Shown here: positions 1-6,302 of the stretch, piece by piece
Layout: every line of letters starts with the position of its first letter
Position numbering within the stretch: position 1 is the first letter of the stretch
Source: Rubrobacter sp.
GTDB taxonomy: Bacteria; Actinomycetota; Rubrobacteria; Rubrobacterales; Rubrobacteraceae
Direction: 5' to 3'
NCBI GenBank assembly: GCA_013695335.1
Contig: JACDAR010000177.1
Location: 1 to 11,409 of the forward strand
DNA length: 11,409 nt
Translations under genes and position numbers: made by a program
The notes under the pieces: generated by a model
What the model was told of the DNA's origin: nothing
What the model saw: the letters and a program-made list of their open reading frames with translations, nothing else
Databases searched by the model: none

Positions 1-458
1 GCGAGCGCCAGCCCCGCGGCCCAGACCACGGGCCACCAGCGGGGAGAAGGCGGCCTGCCGTCAGGGAACAGCAGGGGCGTGAAGATCAGGACCAGGCCGA
101 TCAGTGGGAACCAGTACCAGAGGCTTATCCACACGGCCACCAGGTACAGCAGGTCCGCGCCGCGCTCCGCGCCGCGGGCCAGGTCGGTGTACGTGTCGGC
201 GGACGCCCCCCACGCGGCCAGAAGCCCGATAGCGGCCAGGATCCAACCCAGGGTGTTGCCGGGGCGCTGCCAGATGATCAGCGTCCCGACCAGGCCGAAG
301 GCACCGAACGCGCATACGAAGGCCACGAAGCCGGCGGGATCGCGCCGGAAGTTAGGATCGCCAGGTCCCAGTAAGACCAGCACCGTCATCCCGGCGAGGA
401 GAAGCACCACGACAGCCAGCGCCAACCACGAACGCCGACGGGGAGGCGCGGCCGTCAC
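1..458 (-). CDS. Polytopic membrane protein of the kinase-less sensor family, 3' end outside window
   Basis: Reading leftward from a GTG at 458, 152 codons are open to the window edge. The visible part has hydrophobic segments at about residues 11-31, 42-63, 69-84, 104-133 and 141-152. It carries two signatures shared with its three upstream neighbours: RPGNTLGWI (about 65-73) and LLFPDGR (about 129-135). The start is chosen because its GTG overlaps the TGA of the preceding gene by 4 bases (GTGA), with GGGGAGAG 6 bases upstream, which implies translational coupling in one transcript. It is the most diverged member seen here. Its C-terminus is not visible, so whether it also lacks GAF and kinase domains is unknown. 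The function is not known; a membrane sensor-like role is inferred only from the family resemblance. Confidence 0.8.
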   Translation of the reverse strand, partial: MTAAPPRRRSWLALAVVVLLLAGMTVLVLLGPGDPNFRRDPAGFVAFVCAFGAFGLVGTLIIWQRPGNTLGWILAAIGLLAAWGASADTYTDLARGAERGADLLYLVAVWISLWYWFPLIGLVLIFTPLLFPDGRPPSPRWWPVVWAAGLAL

Positions 459-1675
459 GGAGATCTCTCCCCGGATCGCCGCAACCACAGCGAAGCGTGC
501 TCCGGCTGCACCGTGTCCCGCACCACCGCGAGCAACTCGCCGTTCAGGGATTCGAGGTCCGTCTCATCCCGCAACTTCGTGGAGAACGTTTCCAGGGTTT
601 TCGCCGCGTCGTATTTCCCGCGATAGAAGAGCCGGTCTATGAACTCCTGGATGCGGCGGTGGAGTGGGTTGAAGAGCGCCGCGATGGCGAGGGTCGAGAC
701 GACGATGACGAGCTGGGAACTCCCGCCGGTGAGGACGCGGAAGACGTACTGCAAGGAGACGACGCATCCGGCGTAGACGAGGATCAGCGTGACCGTCAGC
801 GCGCCATAGACAAGCGCGCGGTTGATGATGAAATCTATGTCGTAGAGCCGGTAACGAAGGACGGCGTAGCCCGCTGCAAAAAATATGAGAATGAAGGCGA
901 AGGGGGAGATAAGCCCTAAAACCGTTTCGTATCCCAGATAGTAACTGACGACCCCAGCGCCGCTCGCGAGGGGCAGGATTGCCGCCGCCGCGGCGAGCCA
1001 CTTTAGCTGCTGCCTCTCCACGCCGCGCGACCGGCGAAGGCGCGAGATCATCGCAAGGGCCGCCAGAAGAAAACTCACTGCCATCCCAGGCCATCCGAAG
1101 TTGAAGAGCACTTCGAAGAGCGCGCCTGGCGGGGCGAGACCGAGCGGGTTGACCACGCCCTCGAAGGGCGCGTCGTCCAGCACCGGGCTGACGGCCTTGC
1201 CCACCATCGTCGAGCAGTTCGTTGCGACGACGAGCCAGAACACCAGCCACCAGCGGCGGCCGACGAGGTTGCCGTCCGGGAAGAGCAGAAACAGCATGGC
1301 CGGGGCCGCGAAAAGCACCGGTATGTAAATCCACGCCGAGATCCAGGCCATCGTCTCGCCGCCAGGCACGCGTCCCGGATCGGTGAACAGCGCGTAGAAA
1401 GCGTAGCTCTGCACAAATTCCGACGCCACAGCCGTCACGCTAGCGCCAGCGATGATCCAGCCAACCGGGTTCCCCGGACGGCGGGAGACAACGTAGAGCC
1501 CCAGCACGACGAACCCGAGCAGCACGAGATCGAGAAAAATATTTACCACGACCCCGGCATCCCCCGACACGTCCACGCCGCGATTCAACGTGGAGAGGAA
1601 GATCCGCCCCAGCATCAACAAGACCGTCACCGACGAGACCATCCACATGACGATCCACCCGGCCCTGACGCTCAT
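455..1675 (-). CDS. Kinase-less sensor-type polytopic membrane protein (paralogue 1)
   Basis: A 406-residue protein with about nine to ten hydrophobic segments up to roughly residue 340, then a short charged tail. Conserved blocks in order are RRPGNPVGWI, LLFPDGN, RRSRGVERQQLKW, RYRLYDIDFIINRALVY, FYRGKYDA, LRDETDLESL and DTVQPEHASLWLR. These blocks are familiar from the membrane and linker regions in front of GAF/HisKA modules in actinobacterial and Chloroflexi sensor kinases. Here the protein ends nine residues after the PEHxSLWL block, where a GAF domain would begin, and no HisKA or HATPase motif follows. The ATG has AGGAG 7 bases upstream. By eye it is roughly 70% identical to the next gene upstream (1835-3037), with a four-codon insertion near its N-terminus. 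It overlaps the following gene by 4 bases. The function is unknown; a role as a membrane sensor or partner is inference. Confidence 0.88.
   Translation of the reverse strand: MSVRAGWIVMWMVSSVTVLLMLGRIFLSTLNRGVDVSGDAGVVVNIFLDLVLLGFVVLGLYVVSRRPGNPVGWIIAGASVTAVASEFVQSYAFYALFTDPGRVPGGETMAWISAWIYIPVLFAAPAMLFLLFPDGNLVGRRWWLVFWLVVATNCSTMVGKAVSPVLDDAPFEGVVNPLGLAPPGALFEVLFNFGWPGMAVSFLLAALAMISRLRRSRGVERQQLKWLAAAAAILPLASGAGVVSYYLGYETVLGLISPFAFILIFFAAGYAVLRYRLYDIDFIINRALVYGALTVTLILVYAGCVVSLQYVFRVLTGGSSQLVIVVSTLAIAALFNPLHRRIQEFIDRLFYRGKYDAAKTLETFSTKLRDETDLESLNGELLAVVRDTVQPEHASLWLRRSGERSP
1635..1658 (-). repeat. 12-bp in-frame tandem microduplication in paralogue 1
   Basis: On the coding strand two adjacent 12-mers, GTGGATCGTCAT (1658-1647) and GTGGATGGTCTC (1646-1635), agree at 9 of 12 positions. 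The close paralogue at 1835-3037 has one unit at this place. The extra unit adds four codons at the start of the first membrane segment (IVMWMV against MV). It looks like replication slippage after the gene duplication. Confidence 0.6.
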
Positions 1676-1812
1676 CCGATCACTCCTGCCCCGCGTGTCG
1701 GCGTATTTCGTGGTGTTCTCATTGGCGCGAGTCCTCGCGCGTCCTGGTTGCGCCCGAAGGCCGCAGCCACAGGAAAGCGTGCGCCGGGCGCACCGTATCG
1801 CGCACAGCGGAG
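1676..1812 (-). repeat. Copy B of the tail-plus-spacer repeat left by tandem duplication
   Basis: This stretch aligns without gaps, at a constant offset of 1362 bp, to 3038-3174. The 43-bp spacer before the start codon is present in both copies (1676-1718 and 3038-3080), as is the coding tail with the WLRPS and TRT/TGT blocks. Similarity fades above about 1812. The homology continues leftward into the gene at 455-1675, so this is the leading edge of a duplicated unit of about 1.36 kb. Confidence 0.8.
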
Positions 1813-1838
1813 GCGAATCGTGCGGCGCGGAAACTCAT
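1719..1838 (-). pseudogene. 39-codon remnant of a sensor-family C-terminal tail
   Basis: An open frame of 39 codons starts with an ATG that overlaps the TGA of the upstream gene (ATGA at 1838-1835) and ends at TGA 1721-1719. Its middle reads VRDTVRPAHAFLWLRPSGAT, matching the end of the first gene of the array, VRDTVQPEHVLLWLRPSDAT. Its first nine or so residues do not match anything nearby. The simplest reading is that a tandem duplication copied the tail of the gene at 3081-4358 together with the following gene, leaving this decayed fragment between the two copies. The intact frame and the ATGA overlap leave open that it is translated as a small protein, but no separate function is visible. 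Confidence 0.65.
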
Positions 1839-3037
1839 GGCTTCTCCACGGGGCGTAGCCACAGCGAGACGTGCTCAGGACGCACGGTATCCATAACCAC
1901 CTCGGCAAGATCCCCGCTCAGGTTGTCAAGGTCCACCTCGTCGCGCAGCCTCGCGGAGAAGGTCGCGAGGGTCTCTTGCGCGTCATATTTGCTGCGGTAG
2001 AAGCGGCGGTCTATCGCGGCCTGTATTCGTCCCCTCAAAGGGCTGAAGAGCGCTGCTATAGCCAGCGTCGAGGCGACGACGGCTATCTGTGATCCACCAC
2101 CAGTGAGAGTGCGGAATAAGTACTGCAACGAAACCACGCCGCCGAGGTACACGAGCACCAGGGAGACCGTCAGGGCGCCGTAGACCAGCGCCCGGTTGAT
2201 GATGAAGTCTATGTCATAGAGGCGATAACGCAGGACAGCGTAGCCCGCCGCAAAAAGTATGGGAACGAAGGCGAAGGTGGAGACAAGCCCTCCAACCGTC
2301 TCATGTCCCAGGTAGTAGCTGAAGACGCCCGCAGCGCTCGCGAGCGGCAAGACTGCAGCTGCGGCGGCGATCCACTTTAGCTGCTGCCTCTCCACGCCGC
2401 GTGACCGGCGCAGGCGCAGAATCATCGCAACTGCCGCCAGAATAAAACTCCCGGCCATCCCGGGCCACCCGAAGTTGGATAGCATTCCGTAAAGCGCCCG
2501 GGGCGGATCGATACCGAGCGGGTTGACCACGCCCTTGAAAGGCACATCGTTCAGTACCGGGCTGAGGGCGGTACCCGCCATCGTCGAAAAGGTGGTCAGG
2601 ACGACGAGCCAGAATACCAACCACCAGCGGCGGCCCATTAGGTTGCCGTCAGGGAAGAGCAAGAACAGCATGGCTGGGGCAGCGAAAAGCACCGGTATAT
2701 ATATCCACGCCGAGATCCAGGCCATCGTCTCGCCGCCAGGCAAGCGGCCCGGATCAGCGAAGAGCGCGTAGACACCGAAGCTCTCCACAACATCCGACAA
2801 CACAGCTATCAAGCTGGAGCCGGTGATGATCCAGCCAACCGGATTCCCAGGTCGGCGGGAGATCACGAGCAGCCCCAGCGCGACGAACCCGAGCGCCAGG
2901 AGATCAAGGACTACGTACACCACCATCCCGGAATACCCAGGCACATCCATGCCACGATTCAATACAAAGAAATAGATGCGTACCAGTATCAACAAGATCG
3001 TCACCGACAAGACCATCCACCCTGCCCTGACGCTCAT
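1835..3037 (-). CDS. Kinase-less sensor-type polytopic membrane protein (paralogue 2)
   Basis: A 400-residue protein, the close paralogue of the gene at 455-1675. Hydrophobic segments lie at about residues 8-28, 38-60, 66-84, 105-128, 139-158, 187-206, 222-241, 246-268, 284-305 and 316-334. Family blocks are RRPGNPVGWI (61-70), LLFPDG (126-131), RRSRGVERQQLKW (210-222), RYRLYDIDFIINR (270-282), FYRSKYDA (346-353) and DTVRPEHVSLWLR (383-395), with the stop five residues later. There is no HisKA, HATPase, GGDEF or output domain. The ATG at 3037 has AGGAG 7 bases upstream, in a 43-bp spacer duplicated before the next gene. It probably lies in the same leftward transcript as its neighbours. The membrane topology is estimated from hydrophobicity only and the function is unknown. 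Confidence 0.9.
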   Translation of the reverse strand: MSVRAGWMVLSVTILLILVRIYFFVLNRGMDVPGYSGMVVYVVLDLLALGFVALGLLVISRRPGNPVGWIITGSSLIAVLSDVVESFGVYALFADPGRLPGGETMAWISAWIYIPVLFAAPAMLFLLFPDGNLMGRRWWLVFWLVVLTTFSTMAGTALSPVLNDVPFKGVVNPLGIDPPRALYGMLSNFGWPGMAGSFILAAVAMILRLRRSRGVERQQLKWIAAAAAVLPLASAAGVFSYYLGHETVGGLVSTFAFVPILFAAGYAVLRYRLYDIDFIINRALVYGALTVSLVLVYLGGVVSLQYLFRTLTGGGSQIAVVASTLAIAALFSPLRGRIQAAIDRRFYRSKYDAQETLATFSARLRDEVDLDNLSGDLAEVVMDTVRPEHVSLWLRPVEKP

Positions 3038-3174
3038 CCGATCACTCCTGTCCCACGCGCCGGCGTACTTCGTAGTTTTCTCATCGGCGCAAGTCCTTGT
3101 GCGTCCCGGTTGCGTCCGAGGGCCGCAGCCATAATAAGACGTGCTCCGGTTGCACGGTATCGCGCACCACCGAG
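3038..3174 (-). repeat. Copy A of the tail-plus-spacer repeat
   Basis: This is the source copy of the duplicated segment. It comprises the last codons of the gene at 3081-4358, its stop, and the 43-bp spacer with the AGGAG site before the gene at 1835-3037. Copy B lies at 1676-1812 at an offset of exactly 1362 bp, equal to the distance between the two paralogues' start codons. Confidence 0.8.
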
Positions 3175-4358
3175 ATCAGGTCTCCGCTCAAAGTTTCCAG
3201 GTCCGTCTCGTCCCGCAGGCGGGCGGAAAAGGAGGCCAGCACCTGTTCCGCATCGTACTTGTTCCTGTAGAAGCGGCGGTCTATGAAGCCCTGTGTGCGG
3301 CGCCTCAGGGGGTTGAAGAGCGCGGCGATCACGAGCGTGGAGATAACGACCGCGAGTTGGGGCAGCTTCTGGTGGCCCGTGAGCGCCCCCAGGAGGGCCT
3401 GGGTCGCCGTCACGCCCCCGATGTACAGCAGCAATAGCATCACCGTCAGGGAAAGGTAGACGAGGGTGCGGTTGATTATTACGTCTATGTCGTAGAGGCG
3501 GTGGCGCAGGATGGCGACACCCACGGCAATCGGCAAACCCACGAGGCCCACCATGCTGAGCACGTAACTGCTCCCTTCCAGCCATCGCACGCCGGTCGCA
3601 TCAGAGACGGCGCCGGTGAGGACGGCGCCGCCGAGAAACACCGCGGTGACGTAGGCGAACAACTTCATCTGCTGGCGCTCGATCCCGCGCGATCTGCGAA
3701 AGCGCACCACCACGGACGCTACCGCTCCGACGCCTCCGGCGATGAAAAGACCGTTGAGCACGCCGAATATCGGGAGGTCCTCGACCCTGCCCAGCCCCTC
3801 GATCCCTATCGGGTTATCTATCGTGAAACCAGGGGCTTCGTTTAGGGAAAGGGTGTCCACGAGCGCCCTGAGGAGGACGATGCCCAACGGCCCGATCCCC
3901 GCGAGCACGGCGACCGGGAGCCATCGGCGGGAGAGCAACCGCCCGTCAGGGAAGAGCATGGGCAGGTAGATGAGGGCCAACGCGAGCATGAGGAACCAGA
4001 ACCAGTTTACGGCCCACGCGCCCACGATGGCGAGCGCGTCGGGCCGGCCTCGGGCGATCATCACGTAGGTTGCGTAGGCGCCGCCGGCAAGGGGGATCGC
4101 CAGCAAGAGCGCGATCGCGGACAGGATCCAGCCGATAAGGTTTGCGGGCCGCTTCGCCAACAACATGGCTCCGACCACCGCGAAGGCGCCGAACCCTACA
4201 TCAAACACCAGGCTCTGCACGTTCTCGACCGGGTTCTCGCTCCACAAACCGGCGCCGCGTTCGAGAAAGTACGTCACCCCGACGCCCGCGACGTACAGAG
4301 GCACGACCAGCCACGCCACCACGCGCGCGATGGTCGAGAACCACCAGCGAGGGCGCAT
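3081..4358 (-). CDS. Kinase-less sensor-type polytopic membrane protein, first gene of the array
   Basis: A 425-residue member of the same family and the most upstream gene of the leftward array. It has about ten hydrophobic segments, then the family blocks RRSRGIERQQMK, RHRLYDIDVIINRTLVY, FYRNKYDA, LRDETDLETLSGDL and DTVQPEHVLLWLR, ending 13 residues later (SDATGTHKDLRR tail). As in the two complete paralogues, it stops where GAF and kinase domains would begin. ATG 4358 is preferred because it puts the first membrane helix near residue 10, as in the relatives. GGAGAGG lies 11 bases upstream, slightly far. An in-frame TTG at 4415 would add 19 mostly polar residues and is less likely. The gene is transcribed divergently from crtI across a 433-bp region. 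The specific function is not recognisable. Confidence 0.85.
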   Translation of the reverse strand: MRPRWWFSTIARVVAWLVVPLYVAGVGVTYFLERGAGLWSENPVENVQSLVFDVGFGAFAVVGAMLLAKRPANLIGWILSAIALLLAIPLAGGAYATYVMIARGRPDALAIVGAWAVNWFWFLMLALALIYLPMLFPDGRLLSRRWLPVAVLAGIGPLGIVLLRALVDTLSLNEAPGFTIDNPIGIEGLGRVEDLPIFGVLNGLFIAGGVGAVASVVVRFRRSRGIERQQMKLFAYVTAVFLGGAVLTGAVSDATGVRWLEGSSYVLSMVGLVGLPIAVGVAILRHRLYDIDVIINRTLVYLSLTVMLLLLYIGGVTATQALLGALTGHQKLPQLAVVISTLVIAALFNPLRRRTQGFIDRRFYRNKYDAEQVLASFSARLRDETDLETLSGDLISVVRDTVQPEHVLLWLRPSDATGTHKDLRR

Positions 4359-4498
4359 CGGTGGCCGTTCCTCTCCGTCCCGCGAATGTCCTCCTGGAAT
4401 GATCCGCTGGTCCAAACGCTGGAACCCCTTCCCAGAGCGCTGCTACGATGGCCTGCTACGTCAAGGCCAGCATCCTCCCCGTCGTCAACAAAGATGCC

Positions 4499-4519
4499 AT
4501 GCGCCGCCGTCCGGCGCAT
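4499..4519. other. Perfect 7-bp inverted repeat
   Basis: ATGCGCC at 4499-4505 and GGCGCAT at 4513-4519 are perfect inverted repeats with a 7-base loop. There is no T-run directly after either side, so it is not a convincing terminator. It could be an operator or a leader hairpin of the leftward transcript; this is speculative. Confidence 0.35.
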
Positions 4520-4740
4520 CCTCCAAACGGACTATATTTTCCAGGCTTTTCGTCGCGCGTGTAGACATCTTGCGCCACAGGGTATCGAATGACCGTCTCC
4601 CAAACGTTACGGGAAGCGTTACCGCCGGGATTTTCTGAAGAATTTGGCGATCCGAGCGTTGGCCGCACCTACCGGATGCGTTCGAGCGCCGCGCTCCTGT
4701 AAGCTCCCTTACCCGGCTCCCCCGCGAACCTTGCTAGCAT

Positions 4741-4770
4741 TCGCAATGTACACTTAACGTGGCGTAATCT
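4741..4770 (+). promoter_or_regulatory. Candidate crtI promoter with TGTACA palindrome
   Basis: A -10-like TAATCT lies at 4765-4770, with a weak -35-like TCGCAA at 4741-4746 and an 18-base spacer. The block CGTGGCGTAATCT recurs almost exactly before the SAM riboswitch as CGTGGTGTAATCT, also downstream of a GCAAT, which supports a shared promoter type. Transcription would start near 4777, giving a leader of only about 15 bases. The spacer contains TGTACA (4747-4752), the core of sites bound by CarH/LitR-type B12-dependent light regulators of carotenoid genes in other bacteria. One copy alone is weak evidence for such control. Confidence 0.45.
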
Positions 4771-4791
4771 ATCTGTGAAGGGGTTTGCAGC

Positions 4792-6297
4792 TTGGCGACA
4801 ACGCCATCGGGGCGTTCTAGGAAGCGCATAGCGGTGGTCGGGGCTGGAATAGGCGGCCTCGCTGCGGCGATCCGGCTAGCCGCCCAGGGTTTCGAGGTCG
4901 AGGTATTCGAGAAGAACGGCCAAGCCGGTGGCCGGGTGGGACGGCTCGAAGCTGACGGCTTCACCTTCGACACAGGCCCATCGCTCCTCCTCATGACCGA
5001 TACATACCGTGAGCTGTTCCGGTTCGCCAGTAGAAATCTGGAAGATTACGTGCGTCTGATCCCGCTCGACGGACAGTACAGGGTCACGTTCGGGGATGGC
5101 GACTCGTTGACGATCCGGCGCACGTTGCCTGAGTTGATCCGGAACCTCGAACGCATCGAACCCGGCGTCACCCCGCGTTTCTACCGCTTCCTCGAAGACG
5201 CCTGCCTAAAATACCGCCTCGGCCGCAGCGAGTTCGTCGAAAGGGATTTCGATGGGGCCAGAGATTTCTTCGGACTCCGCAACCTGCGCCTCCTGATGAA
5301 GACCAAGGCGCTCGGCAACTACTACCGTTCCATCTCCCGCTTCTTCCACACGGACAAACTCCGACAGGCGTTCAGCCTCCAGACGATGTACCTCGGCCTC
5401 TCCCCCTTCGAGGCGCCAGCCGTCTACTCCCTCCTCCCGTACACCGAACTCGCCGAGGACGGCCTCTGGTTCCCCGAAGGCGGAATGTACGCCCTCATCC
5501 TGGCGATGGAGAAGCTCGCGAAAGAGCTTGGCGTACGAATCCATCTGAACTCTCCAGTCGAGGAGGTGGTTGTGCAGAAAGGCCGGGCGCGCGGCGTCAG
5601 GGTGAACGAGAATGAGATCGCGGCGGACGCGGTGCTCGTAGGCGCGGACCTGCCATATGCGTATCGCAAGCTGCTCCCTGAATCCGCATCAGGGGATTTC
5701 GGGTGGCGCAGGAAGCGAGAAAACCTGGAGTACACGGCATCGGCTTTCATGCTGTACCTGGGGATTGATCGCAAGCTGGACAACATGCTCCACCATAACT
5801 TCTATCTCTCCTCCAACTACCGGGAGAACTTCGAGCAGATCTTCAGCGAACACCGCCTCCCAGAAGATCCCTCCTTCTATGCAGTCGTGCCGTCGAAGAC
5901 GGAGCCGGAGATGGCCCCGGAGGGAATGGAGAGCCTGTTCGTGCTGGTCCCCGTGCCACACCTCGGCCCCAACGTGGACTGGGAGCGCGAGGGTCCGGCG
6001 TTCAGGGAGAAAATCTACGAATTGCTGGAGCGGCGATGCGGCGTGAAGCGGGAGAGCGTGGTGTACGAGAAGATGAGGACGCCGCTGGACTGGCGGGACG
6101 AATACAACCTGGAGGAAGGAGCGGCGTTCGGGATCGGGCACGGGATACTCCAGGTCGGATACTTCCGGCCGCCGATGGTCTCGAAGAGCATTGGGGGCGT
6201 GTACTTCGTGGGGGCGAGCACCCGGCCCGGAACTGGCGTTCCGCTCGTTACGATTGGGGCGCGGTTGGTTGCGGATCGTATCGGGCGCGAGGTATAG
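4792..6297 (+). CDS. crtI: Phytoene desaturase (CrtI-type carotenoid oxidoreductase)
   Basis: A 501-residue FAD-dependent desaturase that introduces conjugated double bonds into phytoene, leading toward lycopene; it is expected to act at the membrane. The N-terminus has the dinucleotide-binding motif VVGAGIGGLAAAIRLAA (Gly17, Gly19, Gly22), followed by FEKNGQAGGRVG and FTFDTGPSLL. The C-terminus has the family FAD signature YFVGASTRPGTGVPLVT (about 471-487). The length is normal for bacterial CrtI (about 490-510). The start is TTG 4792, with GAAGGGG 8 bases upstream, and places the FAD motif at the usual distance from the N-terminus. crtB follows after 5 bases, so the two form an operon. Related enzymes (diapophytoene desaturases and ketolases) share the fold; the crtB partner and overall similarity favour phytoene as substrate. 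The exact number of desaturation steps cannot be read from the sequence. Confidence 0.93.
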   Translation: MATTPSGRSRKRIAVVGAGIGGLAAAIRLAAQGFEVEVFEKNGQAGGRVGRLEADGFTFDTGPSLLLMTDTYRELFRFASRNLEDYVRLIPLDGQYRVTFGDGDSLTIRRTLPELIRNLERIEPGVTPRFYRFLEDACLKYRLGRSEFVERDFDGARDFFGLRNLRLLMKTKALGNYYRSISRFFHTDKLRQAFSLQTMYLGLSPFEAPAVYSLLPYTELAEDGLWFPEGGMYALILAMEKLAKELGVRIHLNSPVEEVVVQKGRARGVRVNENEIAADAVLVGADLPYAYRKLLPESASGDFGWRRKRENLEYTASAFMLYLGIDRKLDNMLHHNFYLSSNYRENFEQIFSEHRLPEDPSFYAVVPSKTEPEMAPEGMESLFVLVPVPHLGPNVDWEREGPAFREKIYELLERRCGVKRESVVYEKMRTPLDWRDEYNLEEGAAFGIGHGILQVGYFRPPMVSKSIGGVYFVGASTRPGTGVPLVTIGARLVADRIGREV

Positions 6298-6302
6298 CGA
6301 AG

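Larger units (their letters stand above)
4359..4791. other. Divergent intergenic region between sensor array and crt operon
   Basis: I see no convincing gene in these 433 bases. Open frames on both strands here are short, lack family resemblance and have no good ribosome-binding sites. The region must carry the promoters for both directions. On the minus strand a TATAGT hexamer occurs (4536-4531 read leftward), but no good -35 partner was found. Other items are a 7-bp hairpin (4499-4519), a 12-bp tandem repeat (about 4605-4622), and the candidate crtI promoter with a TGTACA palindrome (4741-4770). Confidence 0.6.

Noticed and set aside
79..642. 187-codon plus-strand frame at the left edge
   Set aside because: It is antisense to two overlapping membrane protein genes with shared family motifs. 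Its Arg/Pro/Ser-rich product looks like a GC-driven artefact.
564..1334. 256-codon minus-strand frame inside the membrane protein gene at 455-1675
   Set aside because: It is an overlapping frame of a gene with strong paralogue support, and its Arg/Pro-rich product lacks membrane segments or motifs.
4359..4415. Longer start (TTG 4415) for the first array gene
   Set aside because: It would add 19 polar residues before the first helix, unlike the paralogues. The AGGAGG at about 4390-4395 has no start codon at the right distance in this frame.
4499..4519. Hairpin considered as an intrinsic terminator
   Set aside because: There is no adjacent T-run on either strand, and no gene runs into it from either side.
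6036..6302. In-frame upstream extension of crtB starting inside crtI
   Set aside because: The extension has no similarity to phytoene synthases. ATG 6303 lies right after the crtI stop with a ribosome-binding site and gives the normal 317-residue length.
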